A stretch of DNA of 16,432 nucleotides. Source: Kiritimatiellia bacterium. Lineage in GTDB: Bacteria > Verrucomicrobiota > Kiritimatiellia > RFP12 > UBA1067. This document shows positions 1 through 8,958 of the stretch, one piece after another. The notes beneath the pieces were generated by a model. It was not told the DNA's origin. It did not search any database and saw nothing but the letters and a program-made list of their open reading frames with translations. The DNA lies in the NCBI GenBank assembly GCA_024405255.1, contig JAKSOY010000088.1, positions 1 to 16,432 of the forward strand, in the 5' to 3' direction. The first letter of the stretch is position 1, and each line of letters opens with the position of its first letter. The position numbers were made by a program, and so were the translations under genes.

Positions 1-2
1 TC

Positions 3-377
3 GGCGGCTTCTGGGGCGAGCAGTACCGGATGCTGATCGAGAAGTGGCTGCCGCATTGCATCCTGCAGCTGGAAAAAGGCGGACACGCCTCGGGCTCGCA
101 TCTGCGCATCCTCGCGCGCTTCCCCGACCGCGCCGAGTCGCGGCTCTATCGGATGTCGCCCGCTGTCGCGCACGGCTATCGCGAGGTGAAGGGTGCGTGG
201 GAACTGCCGTTGCCGGAGCAGAAAGTGACGGCGATAGACGAGGTGAAGGCCTGCGCAGGGCAGGAGGCGTTCCAGCGCGGACCGCTCGTCTATTCGTGGG
301 AAGGTCCGAATTTCGACCTCAAGGTGCCGAACTATCGCCGCCTCAATAACGGCGGCGAAAGCTGCGTGTGGAAATAG
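3..377 (+). CDS. GH127-like (DUF1680) glycosidase remnant, 5'-truncated and apparently missing its middle
   Basis: The reading frame is open to the left edge of the window, so the true start lies outside. The first residues (GGFWGEQYRMLIEKWLPHC) resemble the N-terminal part of GH127/DUF1680 proteins, where an FWGE-type motif precedes the catalytic barrel. The end (GYREVKGAW, then PLPEQKV, then FQRGPLVYSWEG and VPNYRRLNNGG) resembles the family's C-terminal beta-sandwich, which normally has a RGPLVY motif. GH127 enzymes are usually more than 600 residues and release beta-L-arabinofuranose or related sugars from glycans. Here N- and C-terminal signatures lie only about 70 residues apart, so the barrel seems to have been deleted in frame, roughly at residues 35-45 of the visible frame. 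An assembly collapse could give the same picture. A functional enzyme is unlikely. Family recognition is from memory of motifs, not a search. Confidence 0.55.
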   Translation, partial: GGFWGEQYRMLIEKWLPHCILQLEKGGHASGSHLRILARFPDRAESRLYRMSPAVAHGYREVKGAWELPLPEQKVTAIDEVKACAGQEAFQRGPLVYSWEGPNFDLKVPNYRRLNNGGESCVWK

Positions 378-456
378 AAATGAAGAAACGTTTCATTTGC
401 CGCAATAGGACTTATGGATTCACCGACAAACGATGTTGGAAATGTGGAGGGAAATC

Positions 457-780
457 ATGAGTGAATTTATCCCATATTTATTGTTGATGGTGATCTTGTT
501 GGTGGCACAAATATTTCAGAAATGGAGTATGGCGTTACTGTTGGTGATCCCGGCAATGATTGTCTGGGACGGAGATGATACATTCATTTTGGTTTCGATT
601 TGTGCGGTGACTTATCTTGTCATTACGGATGCAAAGAGAAAGAAGGACGATTCGGTGTTTCTTAAGTATAATCCGTTTTGCGATGCTTGCAAGATACCTA
701 AAAGTGTTCGTCTTATCTTGCTTGTGCTTGGCGCTGTTCTTTCACTCATAAAGATGTTAATGATTATGTTTCACAGATAG
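457..780 (+). CDS. Small membrane protein, candidate orphan immunity protein (paralogue of the 9633 gene)
   Basis: The product is 107 aa. I chose ATG 457 over the upstream ATG 433 because GGAGGG at 446-451 sits 5 nt before it. Two hydrophobic stretches (about residues 5-55, probably two helices) are followed by a cytosolic-looking basic linker (DAKRKKDD), a motif of the form K-x-N-P-x4-C-K-x-P (KYNPFCDACKIP), and a last hydrophobic helix ending at the C-terminus. The protein at 9633 has the same architecture and the same motif (KLNPLSPKCKLP), so the two are paralogues. Base composition is clearly more AT-rich than the flanking GH127 remnant and the 1232 gene, which suggests transfer. The relative at 9633 lies directly after an RHS C-terminal tip, so a role as a membrane immunity protein left behind by a lost toxin is plausible but unproven. 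No known family was recognised. Confidence 0.8.
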   Translation: MSEFIPYLLLMVILLVAQIFQKWSMALLLVIPAMIVWDGDDTFILVSICAVTYLVITDAKRKKDDSVFLKYNPFCDACKIPKSVRLILLVLGAVLSLIKMLMIMFHR

Positions 781-797
781 GCACAAGGACAGCGACA

Positions 798-998
798 GGG
801 CGCATCTGAGTTTTTCACCAAGCCCACTCTTGGGGGCTCCAGCCTGCGGCAGCTGACACGGGAGGTCACATGGGGGGCCAAAAGGTGGTGATGGCTGTTG
901 GGAGAGGGGGCATGCCCCGCCTTGCGTTCCCTACGTTACCGCCCGTGAGGCCCTTGGCTTGAACAAGAGGAACGCGCGGAAAAAACTCAGATGCGCCC
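798..998. mobile_element. 201-bp MITE-like element with perfect 18-bp terminal inverted repeats
   Basis: GGGCGCATCTGAGTTTTT at 798-815 is exactly the reverse complement of the sequence at 981-998. The 165 bp between them is GC-rich and holds no convincing gene; a 74-codon minus-strand frame (1090-866) spans it but has no good ribosome binding site. Length and perfect ends fit a non-autonomous transposable element, or an IS reduced to its ends. No clear target-site duplication is visible next to the repeats. It sits between the small membrane gene and the promoter of the 1232 gene. The interior could instead be a structured RNA. Confidence 0.6.
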
Positions 999-1025
999 GA
1001 AGGCGAAGAGCGACGCCGAATGAGA

Positions 1026-1055
1026 TTGACAATCTGCCGTAGGATGGGGTATACT
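1026..1055 (+). promoter_or_regulatory. Sigma70-type promoter for the large secreted protein gene
   Basis: A consensus -35 hexamer TTGACA (1026-1031) is followed after 18 bp by TATACT (1050-1055). It points to the gene at 1232 and would give a leader of about 170 nt. It lies just downstream of the MITE-like element, so the element has not separated it from its gene. Confidence 0.7.
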
Positions 1056-1139
1056 GTCTTCGTTGCTTCTGGTGGTGTTTGTTTTTTCATGATCCTGTAG
1101 GCTACGGGAAATTGCCGCTAGATGCAACGTTAGACGTCA

Positions 1140-1172
1140 ATCCCGTTCGCGAACGCAGTAGGCGAACGGGAT
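1140..1172 (+). promoter_or_regulatory. Perfect 11-bp hairpin in the 5' leader
   Basis: ATCCCGTTCGC (1140-1150) pairs perfectly with GCGAACGGGAT (1162-1172) around an 11-nt loop. A TGTTTTT stretch follows about 6 nt after the stem, so this could be an attenuator or terminator inside the leader, or an mRNA-stabilising hairpin. An 8-bp direct repeat (ATGATCCT) flanks it at 1089-1096 and near 1190. Function is not determined by sequence alone. Confidence 0.6.
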
Positions 1173-1231
1173 GCTCATGTTTTTGGGTATGATCCTAAAT
1201 TCATGTGGGAAACAGCGAAAGGAACAGGTAG

Positions 1232-4200
1232 ATGAAACGAATGGTATTGATGATGGCGACGCTCGGCGTTTGGGCGGCGTTGGGGGCGACGCTTCCGTCG
1301 GGCTATACCGAAATTGAATACGTCCAGTCGTCTGGGCAGCAGTATGTCGATACCGGCATTATCGGCCGGGCGGGGCTCGAGTTTGAAATCGATGCCATGC
1401 CGCTCGACACGTCGAGCGACACGACCTGTATCGGTTCGCGAAACGGGTCGGATGGACGCTTCTACGCTTTTGCGCTTCAAGGCAACAAGATGCGCTATGG
1501 CTATGCGACCCAAAATGGCGGCAGTACGATTGCGGCGTCTCCCAATATCCGCTATCGGGGGATCCGCACGGTACTGCACGCGGGCGAGCAGTCGATTTCC
1601 TATGGGAACCAAACCTACTCGCGGACCGATGCGACCTCGCTCAACACGGGGCGCAACATGTACATCTTCAGTAACAACAATTCTGGTAGTTCCGCTTTCC
1701 CGACGAAGATCCGCTTCTATAATATCAAGATTTTCGAGGGCGGAACGCCGCTCGCGAATTTCGTGCCGTGCCGGCGCGACGCGGATAATCTGCTTGGTTT
1801 CTACGATACGGTGCGCAATGCGTTCTACATGAATGCCACGACCACCCCGTTGACGAGCGCGGGTCTCGTCTGCTCGGCCGACGGGACGTCGCTCACCATC
1901 CATACAGGCGATCAGACGGTCCTGTGCCAGGCGGTGAACATGACGGGCTATACCTCGCTCGGCAAAACGGGCTCGGGCACGCTTCTCTTGGCGGGCGACT
2001 TGGCGCAGGCGGGCGTCTATACGTTCGATACGCTCACGGTGGGCGAGGGCCTGTTGCGTTTGCCGGTTCTTCCGGATGTGCCGAAGGTCGTCTGCCGCGA
2101 GGCGACGTTGGGAACCTGCGCGTTGAATTTCGTGTGGGGGGCGGAATTGACCAGCTATACCGCGTCGGGCAAGGTGATGGTGAATGGCACGGTGTCGTTG
2201 AAGGTGCCGGCGTCCTTGCCCGCCGGCACGTATCGGCTCATCCAGGCGGGCGAACTCGAATTCAACGGACTTGGCGAATTCGTGCTGGACGAATCTCCGT
2301 CGGCGGGGCGTACGCTTTCCGTGGACGCGACGGGCGTGACGCTCACGGTGGCCGAGGAAGCGGTTGCGTTGCCGGCGGGCTATGCCCAGGTGCCGTTCAT
2401 CAAGTCCACGGGCTGCGAATGGATCGACACGGGCGTCGATGTGGACGAGAGGGCCGCCGTTGAAATGGATTTCAGCGATCTCGCCTATGTGCATCAGACG
2501 GCGCTCTTCGGGCAGGATTCCTGGACGGGGTCTCGTTATTTGTTCAACCAGCAGTCGAACAAGCTCATGTTCCACGGTGCCGGTACCGATATTGCGTCTT
2601 CTGTGGATGGTTCGGCCCGCTACCGCATTTTGATCGCGGACGACGACAAGGCCTATTTGACGAAGAACGGCGAACGCGCGGGAGGGGTGAGCATCAGCCG
2701 TACGACGGCCGCCCTCAACAAGCATCTGGCGGTTTTCGGTCTCAACAACGGTACGCGGTGCACAAGCTATCGCTTCTATGGCATGAAGATCTACGTGGCC
2801 GGAGAACTCGTGCGCCAGTTTGTGCCGGTGCGGAACGATCAGGGCGAATACGGGCTCTACGATTTTGTGACGCGGGGTTTCTTCTCGAACATGGGACCAA
2901 ACCAGTTCTTCTCGGAAGAGGGAACGGATGTCTTCCTCAAGGCCATTGATTCGAATGGCAACCAGCGTATCGATTCGGGTGTTCTCGCGAATGCGGGCAT
3001 TGAGGCCGACCTCGACGTGCTGGTGCTCAACGCGGGCAATGGCGATGCCATCGTGCTTGGGGCCCGCAATGGCGGGCAGCGCTTCTATGTGTTCCATCTC
3101 GCAAATCCCAAATGCGGCTTCGGCTATGCGGGGAGTAACAATGTGCCGTTCGAATACGAACCGCTGAAGCGCATGCTTGTTCGTTCGGTCATACACGCCG
3201 GCGAGCAGTCGCTTACGATTGATGGCAATGTGGTACAGACCGGCACCGATGCGACCGATGTCCAAGCCGGGAATACGCTCTATTTCTTCGCGATGCACGA
3301 CGGAACCGGCGTCGGTTTCGGGGCGCAGGCCCGTCTCTTCAGCGCCCGGATCTCGCGCGGGGGCGTGTTGCAGGGCGACTATGTGCCGATGCGGCGCGCC
3401 GACGGTCTGATCGGTCTCTACGATCGGTTGAACGGCGTATTCCTCCCGAATCTCAACCCGGGCATGCCGTTCACGCGCTATGGCATTGCCTATACGCTTG
3501 ATGGAACCACGCTCTGCCTGCATGACGGCAATCTCGAAAGCGATGACATCAAGTCGACCTATACGGCGGTACGGAAGGTTTCCAATGGCACGCTCAACGC
3601 GGGCGACCAGACGGCGTTCCCCGCGTTGTCCATTGAGAGCGGTCGGTTCAGTTTCCAGAATGCCAAGGCGGATGCGCTGACGGTGGCGGGTACATTGGCG
3701 TTGAAGGGCGGCACGAGTGTGGTGTTGGATATGACAGCTGACGGGAACGACTGTCTCACGGCTACGGCATTGGATTTGGCGGGTGTCACGCCGGAAAACC
3801 CTGTCGTGCTCGTCATCAATCCGATTGGCGTGACGATGCTCGCTGCCGACGAGACCCGCACGATCGTTACGCAGGGGCTCGCGGCGGACGATGCCGCGAA
3901 GTTCAAGGTACAGGGATTTCCGGCTTCGGTCGAAGTGCGCGAGGGTGCCTTGGTCTTGGTGAAGCGGGAAATGGGCGCGTTCATCTGGCAGGGCAATGCG
4001 GCGGATTCGCTGTGGTCGTCGGCAGACAACTGGAATCGCGGCGAAGCGGTGGGCTCGGGTGCCGAGCTTCACTTTGATCTTCCGTCGGGTGGTACGGCGA
4101 ACAACGACGTGGAGGGTTTGGCGGTCAAGACGGTGTCCTTCGGTTCGGCCGCAGGTGCGTTCACATTGGGCGGCATCGCCGTGATGACGGTTCAGAATGG

Positions 4201-7200
4201 ACTCGTGAATGCCTCGCCGGCGACGCAGACGATGGAGATGCCGCTCTTGTTGGGTGTTGCCGGTTTGCCGTTCACGATCGATACTAAGGGCAATCTGGTC
4301 CTTCAAGGCGGTACGACCGTGCAGACGGAACAACTTGTCAAGACCGGCACGGGCGAGCTTGCGATTGACGGACTTGCCCTCTCGGCGCCCTCCGTCACGC
4401 TCGCTGCGGGCCGTACGAAACTCGTCGATGTCAATCGCGGTGCCGCCGATGCCAATTCTTCGACGGGCACGCTCACGATTGCCGAAGGCGCGCAGTTCGA
4501 CGTCAATTTCCCGGAGGAACTGTCGAGTGGCGACGCACGCTGGTCGAGCTATACGGCCGGCAAGGAACTCCATGTGGCGGGGTCGGGACCGGATGGTACA
4601 GGCGTCCTCGTGAACACGGGCAAGAGCGGTTGGTGTTCGATGTTTACGCGGATGACCTTGGATGGCGACACGGTGGTGGGAGGTCCGAACCGTATCGATC
4701 TGCGGAACGCCTGGAGCCCCAATCTCTACAAGGGCCGCACGTGGCTGAAGGGGCCCGAGCAGACGTTCATGTCGAAGGTGGCCGTGCAGCATGGTTTCAA
4801 TTTCAACAATTCCGACATCGCGGTACGGAAACTTATGGCGGGCGAACAGGGCCGCCTGGGGCTTGAAGGTACTACGTGGCTCGATGTGCCGGACGGCGTG
4901 GAGATCTGCAACGGAGGGCAGTTGGACTTCTACAGTTCGACCGTGAACGGCACGTCGACGGTGTTCGTTGCGTCCGGCAGTTCCGGAAACATGAACAACT
5001 ACAACGGCACGTCGGAACTCAATGTGCCGGTGGAGGTACAGACGGGTGGCCAGTTGGCGCTTTCGGGAACGATGCGGTTCTGTTCGAATGTGACGGTACG
5101 TACGGGGGCCACGCTTCTGGACAACAACGGCTCGCAGGTCATTTTCAAGGGACCGCTGGCCGTGGAGGGCACGTTGGAAAAGACGTCCGGCGGTGGCAAG
5201 GTGCAGCTGGATGGTCCGCTTTCCGGGTCGGGACACGTTACGATGTCCATTGGTGAGCTTACCTTCGGCAATCGTTTCTCGTTGCCCACGGGGCAGGCGC
5301 CCACGGTGAGCTACACGGGCAACTATCTGCGCTTCGGCGAATATAGCGAGTCCGTGGGCGTACCGCCGGCGATGCCGCCGTTCGATACGATGACGGCGGA
5401 AATCCGTTTCCACCTCATTGAGGATGCGCTCTCGACCGATCACGCGCTCGACGACGTGATGGCGAAGTGCTCGGCGGCGCAGAAATGGGTGCGCTTCTAT
5501 ACGAATGTCCGCTCGCCGATTCCGATTCTTACGGTGAAGGATTCGACCTGGGACATCTATGGCCTCGCGGTCGCGACAGGTGGCGAATATGGTGCGTTGC
5601 GCGTGGGCGAGGGGGCGACGCTCAATGTAGCGAATGGCGGCATTCGCATGGGAGACGGTGGTACGGCGTCGTCGCGCCTTGAACTTGAAGCGGGCGGGCG
5701 GATCAACATGGTGGGAGACACCCCCTTGCGTGTTGGCTACGACAGCAGCCAGACTGATGTCCAGCGTCATGACTTCGTGGTGAATGGCGGCGTGTTTGAT
5801 TCAAGCAACATGATTTTGACGGTTGGCTACAATGCTTCGCATGCTTTTGTCACGCAGAATGACGGACAGGTTTTGGTGAAGAAGCTCGTTCTTCGCGGCG
5901 GCGACGAACGTGTCGCCAAGCACGACGAATGCTACACGCAATTCGGCGGTTTGCTGGAAGTCGGTTCGGACGGTGTGGTGGGGCCGAACAATCTTGCCAA
6001 ACACAATGGACGGCCTCAGCTCGATCTCGCGGGCGGTACGTTCCGCGCGGCGGCCTCGTTCAATTCCAACTATGCACGCGTTCAGACGGTGTTCGGATGC
6101 GATTTGCGGGACGGCGGCCAGTATACGTTCGATCTGAATGGCAAGGACATCAACTGGGTCAACGCCATCGGAGGCGCGAGCGACGTGACGTTTGCGGGTA
6201 CGGGGTCGTTCACGACGCCGCGCGCCCTCCAGAACATGATGTTCGGCACGGTACGGGTTCCCGATGACAGTACGGCACGACTTGACCTCTCGGGCGTGTC
6301 GGGCTTCGTGGGCGGTATCGATCTCGGCGCGGGCGCTTCGGCGACGATCGACATCAGTGGCGAAAGCCTCGTTGAGTTCACGATTCTGAAGGCCTCGGAA
6401 TTCACGTCGTTCGACGCGGTGACGAACCATCTCGGATTCTATGCCTATACGGTCAACAACATGCGTCATCTGCATCAGTCGTTGGATAGTGGAAAAACGC
6501 CGATCAACACGTGCTACTACTGTTACCGTGGCCAGTTCTACGTGCCGGAAGACAAGGCGGGCAAGTGGTCTTTCGCCGGAAACTTCGACGACCGTCTCTG
6601 GTTCTTCGTCGATGGCGAACAGGTGTTCGACAGCGCGAGCTACCTGAACGTGGGCACCGGGGCGTGCACGCTGGCGGCGGGGTGGCATGATTTCCAGATC
6701 TTCGCCTATGACAACACGGGCGGGCAGGGGCCGCAGGCGGCCGACTGGAAGGCGCAGGGATTCGGACTTGGTTTCTTGAAGGATCCTTCGCGGTCCGGTT
6801 CGGTACAGGCGGTGGACTACACGCCGTTCGATCCCTCCACGCTCGCGATGCGGGTGCGTCCGATGACGGCGGGCACGCCGAGCGGCTATTCGTCCATGCG
6901 TTTCCAGCACGGACTTGCCGCGTCCTCGTATGAGAGCGCATCGCCCGATCTCATCTACGACGAGATTGTCTTTACGAGCGAGTTCCTCGATTCGAAGAGC
7001 GTCTCGCCGCTCAACGGCCAGCAGATGTATGGGAGCAACTCGCGCTTTACGGGCTACTTCAAGGTGACGGAAGAGGAAGCCGGCGAATGGCAGTTTGACG
7101 GCAAGTACGACGATTGCATCACGGTGAAGGTCGACGGTACGCAGATGCTCCGCACGACGTCCTGGACGGCCACGGGAACGGGTAAACGTCAGCTGGCGGC

Positions 7201-7846
7201 CGGGTGGCATTCGTTCGACATTCGCGTCAAAGACGGTGGCACGGCTTCGGGCAATGGCTGGGGCGCGGGCCTCACGGATTCGACGGGCGCGACCTGCGCC
7301 GTGCGCGTGAGCGTGAAGGGAGCGGCGACGAAGGCGTTCAACATGTACAACTTCCGCATGGCGGCGACGCCGATGGATGCCGGTAAGTTCGAGCGCGCGG
7401 GCCTCGGCGGAACGATCCGCCTGGCGGCGGGGGCGACGCTCTCGAATCTTGGCCAGATGCCGTGTCCTGTCTATGGCACGCTCACGGGCTCCGGCGCGCT
7501 CTCGGGCGCGTATGCGTTCACTCCGGCGGGCGCTTGGCGGGTGAAGGCGAATGCCAGCCGTCTGACCGAGGTTGCGGATACGAAGGATGTTGAGGGCCAG
7601 ATGTTGGTCAAGAATCTTCGCAAGATCGAGCTCGTGTGCACGGCAAAGGCCGAGTGTGCCGCCTATCCGCTCTGTGCGGCGGGTGCGCTTACGGACGTCG
7701 AAGCGGCCGAAATCGAAGTTGTCGCAGAAGCGGAAGAAGGGGCGGCGGATGTCGTCGTCTTCCCGGGATGGCGCGCCGCCGTTCGCGAGGGTCTGCTCGT
7801 CCTCGTCAATCCGCGTCCGTCCGGCACGGCCATCTTCCTGCGCTAA
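1232..7846 (+). CDS. Giant secreted protein with three LamG-like domains, beta-strand passenger and two PA14-like domains
   Basis: The product is 2204 aa. AAAGGA (1218-1223) lies 8 nt before ATG 1232. Residues 1-19 (MKRMVLMMATLGVWAALGA) are a signal peptide ending in a plausible cleavage site. Three related LamG/concanavalin-like domains follow, at about residues 20-215, 380-560 and 570-775. Each begins with a phrase like IEYVQSSGQQYVDTG and closes with FVPxRxDxxGLYD. Residue 916 onward has the FIWQGNAADSLWSSADNWN phrase typical of autotransporter-associated beta-strand repeats, then a long Gly/Thr-rich beta-helix-like passenger to about 1700. Two PA14-like domains occupy about 1760-1855 and 1937-2020 (GQFYVPEDKAGKW with FDDRLWFFVDGEQ; GYFKVTEEEAGEW with YDDCITVKVDG). 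The protein ends GTAIFLR. No beta-barrel translocator, LPXTG or PEP-CTERM anchor is visible, so the export route is unknown. A surface adhesin or glycan-binding scaffold is the likely role. Long antisense frames across it are codon-bias shadows. Confidence 0.9.
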   Translation: MKRMVLMMATLGVWAALGATLPSGYTEIEYVQSSGQQYVDTGIIGRAGLEFEIDAMPLDTSSDTTCIGSRNGSDGRFYAFALQGNKMRYGYATQNGGSTIAASPNIRYRGIRTVLHAGEQSISYGNQTYSRTDATSLNTGRNMYIFSNNNSGSSAFPTKIRFYNIKIFEGGTPLANFVPCRRDADNLLGFYDTVRNAFYMNATTTPLTSAGLVCSADGTSLTIHTGDQTVLCQAVNMTGYTSLGKTGSGTLLLAGDLAQAGVYTFDTLTVGEGLLRLPVLPDVPKVVCREATLGTCALNFVWGAELTSYTASGKVMVNGTVSLKVPASLPAGTYRLIQAGELEFNGLGEFVLDESPSAGRTLSVDATGVTLTVAEEAVALPAGYAQVPFIKSTGCEWIDTGVDVDERAAVEMDFSDLAYVHQTALFGQDSWTGSRYLFNQQSNKLMFHGAGTDIASSVDGSARYRILIADDDKAYLTKNGERAGGVSISRTTAALNKHLAVFGLNNGTRCTSYRFYGMKIYVAGELVRQFVPVRNDQGEYGLYDFVTRGFFSNMGPNQFFSEEGTDVFLKAIDSNGNQRIDSGVLANAGIEADLDVLVLNAGNGDAIVLGARNGGQRFYVFHLANPKCGFGYAGSNNVPFEYEPLKRMLVRSVIHAGEQSLTIDGNVVQTGTDATDVQAGNTLYFFAMHDGTGVGFGAQARLFSARISRGGVLQGDYVPMRRADGLIGLYDRLNGVFLPNLNPGMPFTRYGIAYTLDGTTLCLHDGNLESDDIKSTYTAVRKVSNGTLNAGDQTAFPALSIESGRFSFQNAKADALTVAGTLALKGGTSVVLDMTADGNDCLTATALDLAGVTPENPVVLVINPIGVTMLAADETRTIVTQGLAADDAAKFKVQGFPASVEVREGALVLVKREMGAFIWQGNAADSLWSSADNWNRGEAVGSGAELHFDLPSGGTANNDVEGLAVKTVSFGSAAGAFTLGGIAVMTVQNGLVNASPATQTMEMPLLLGVAGLPFTIDTKGNLVLQGGTTVQTEQLVKTGTGELAIDGLALSAPSVTLAAGRTKLVDVNRGAADANSSTGTLTIAEGAQFDVNFPEELSSGDARWSSYTAGKELHVAGSGPDGTGVLVNTGKSGWCSMFTRMTLDGDTVVGGPNRIDLRNAWSPNLYKGRTWLKGPEQTFMSKVAVQHGFNFNNSDIAVRKLMAGEQGRLGLEGTTWLDVPDGVEICNGGQLDFYSSTVNGTSTVFVASGSSGNMNNYNGTSELNVPVEVQTGGQLALSGTMRFCSNVTVRTGATLLDNNGSQVIFKGPLAVEGTLEKTSGGGKVQLDGPLSGSGHVTMSIGELTFGNRFSLPTGQAPTVSYTGNYLRFGEYSESVGVPPAMPPFDTMTAEIRFHLIEDALSTDHALDDVMAKCSAAQKWVRFYTNVRSPIPILTVKDSTWDIYGLAVATGGEYGALRVGEGATLNVANGGIRMGDGGTASSRLELEAGGRINMVGDTPLRVGYDSSQTDVQRHDFVVNGGVFDSSNMILTVGYNASHAFVTQNDGQVLVKKLVLRGGDERVAKHDECYTQFGGLLEVGSDGVVGPNNLAKHNGRPQLDLAGGTFRAAASFNSNYARVQTVFGCDLRDGGQYTFDLNGKDINWVNAIGGASDVTFAGTGSFTTPRALQNMMFGTVRVPDDSTARLDLSGVSGFVGGIDLGAGASATIDISGESLVEFTILKASEFTSFDAVTNHLGFYAYTVNNMRHLHQSLDSGKTPINTCYYCYRGQFYVPEDKAGKWSFAGNFDDRLWFFVDGEQVFDSASYLNVGTGACTLAAGWHDFQIFAYDNTGGQGPQAADWKAQGFGLGFLKDPSRSGSVQAVDYTPFDPSTLAMRVRPMTAGTPSGYSSMRFQHGLAASSYESASPDLIYDEIVFTSEFLDSKSVSPLNGQQMYGSNSRFTGYFKVTEEEAGEWQFDGKYDDCITVKVDGTQMLRTTSWTATGTGKRQLAAGWHSFDIRVKDGGTASGNGWGAGLTDSTGATCAVRVSVKGAATKAFNMYNFRMAATPMDAGKFERAGLGGTIRLAAGATLSNLGQMPCPVYGTLTGSGALSGAYAFTPAGAWRVKANASRLTEVADTKDVEGQMLVKNLRKIELVCTAKAECAAYPLCAAGALTDVEAAEIEVVAEAEEGAADVVVFPGWRAAVREGLLVLVNPRPSGTAIFLR

Positions 7847-7867
7847 GTCCACCTTGGGAGGCAGCCG

Positions 7868-8245
7868 ATGAGAAATTCTGGGAATGTCATGCAGAAGATT
7901 GCGTGCGTGGTTATCACATTGGTAGTATTGGGAATCGCGGTCTACTGTACGCCAATATTTCCGTTTAGAGCAGTATATTACATGCAACGGTATCACCATG
8001 ATCAGGAGTTGTGTTATATGGACATGCCGAAAGGTAAAGATACTCTCTCGTCGGTGGATGGAGTGCTTACAAACTACGAGGAGTCGCATGTCCTGGTCGG
8101 TAACACAATCCTGATCCCGTTGAAACTTCTTCTAGACAAGGATTTGCTGCGTAATTACACCGCGAAGGCAGGTTTGCTTTGCCCTGATGGAAATTATTAT
8201 AGACATCCCGATGTGGGGTGTGATTTGTGGATTGAAAAAAGGTGA
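7868..8245 (+). CDS. Small membrane-anchored or exported protein, possible orphan immunity protein
   Basis: The product is 125 aa. GGGAGG (7856-7861) is 6 nt before ATG 7868, which fixes the start. Residues 9-30 (QKIACVVITLVVLGIAVYC) form a hydrophobic segment preceded by a short basic N-terminus, either an anchor or a signal sequence. The remaining roughly 95 residues are soluble and rich in Tyr, Leu and Asp, with four Cys including C-terminal LLCPDG and GCDLW. It begins 21 bp after the giant gene ends and finishes 19 bp before the repeat block that opens RHS tip copy 1. It is much more AT-rich than the upstream gene. Position and composition match an immunity gene whose toxin tip has been lost, but no family was recognised and other roles are possible. 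Confidence 0.75.
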   Translation: MRNSGNVMQKIACVVITLVVLGIAVYCTPIFPFRAVYYMQRYHHDQELCYMDMPKGKDTLSSVDGVLTNYEESHVLVGNTILIPLKLLLDKDLLRNYTAKAGLLCPDGNYYRHPDVGCDLWIEKR

Positions 8246-8264
8246 AATGAGATTCCGTCCGGTA

Positions 8265-8958
8265 TTATGATAGGTTAATGCTTGAAGTATGCTAGATATG
8301 GTAATCCATAGTGAAGTGTTTGGAGGTTGCGCCAATGACTTTGACGCGCTTGAGCGGGTCGTTTCCTCGGTCGACTCGCACACATCTCCTCGCCAATGGC
8401 TTTACAACCGCCGCTCGGAACTCGTCGGCGCATCTGGCACACAAGCAAATCCCTACGACTACGCATACTCCTACGACTCCACCGGCAATCGGTTGACGTC
8501 TTCCGACGACTTCGGCACAGCAACCTATGCCGCCAACTGTCTCAACCAGTACACCGTCGTCAATCGAACAATCGAACAACTTGTCCTCCGTAGCTTGAAC
8601 GAAGGAGGATCGAACAATTCATCAGTCGAACATTTTGGGGGCAACGACCTCTCCGGCAGCGAGCAGAGCGCGGGCGGCGTGGGCTGCCTGCTCGCGACAC
8701 GGATCGACGGTGTGTTCTACGTGCCCGTGTATGGTAGCAACGGCAGCATCATGATGTACGTCGGCGGAAATGGCTGGATCGCCGCCCAGTACGACTACGA
8801 CCCCTACGGCAACATCCTCCAGGCAACCGGCCCGCTCGCCCAGCAGTTCGCCTTCGGCTTCTCGACGAAGTACCACGACCGCGAAGTCGGCCTCGTCGCC
8901 TACCAGCTGCGCACCTACAATCCCACCCACGGCCGCTGGCTCAACCGCGACCCGATCG
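8265..8958 (+). repeat. RHS homology block, copy 1 (pairs with 13758-14451)
   Basis: This segment aligns without gaps to 13758-14451 at a constant offset of 5493. The first 58 nt match at 56 positions. The next roughly 200 nt diverge substantially. From 8521 to 8958 the two copies are identical on line-by-line reading (438 bp). Identity stops one base into the codon after the RHS DPI motif, exactly where variable C-termini begin. This is a ready substrate for homologous recombination between toxin tips. Confidence 0.9.

Noticed and set aside
378..456. Palindrome GAAACGTTTC after the GH127-like stop as a terminator
   Set aside because: The stem is short and AT-rich with no T-run; not enough to call.
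866..1090. 74-codon minus-strand frame over the MITE-like element
   Set aside because: No convincing ribosome binding site or promoter, and it lies mostly in the inverted-repeat element. Kept only as part of that element.
1175..5770. 1531-codon open frame on the minus strand
   Set aside because: It is antisense to the LamG/PA14 protein, rich in Arg and His, and has no domain or ribosome binding site. It arises from codon bias in the sense gene.
5801..8089. 762-codon minus-strand frame
   Set aside because: Same kind of antisense shadow; it even crosses the gap between two supported plus-strand genes.
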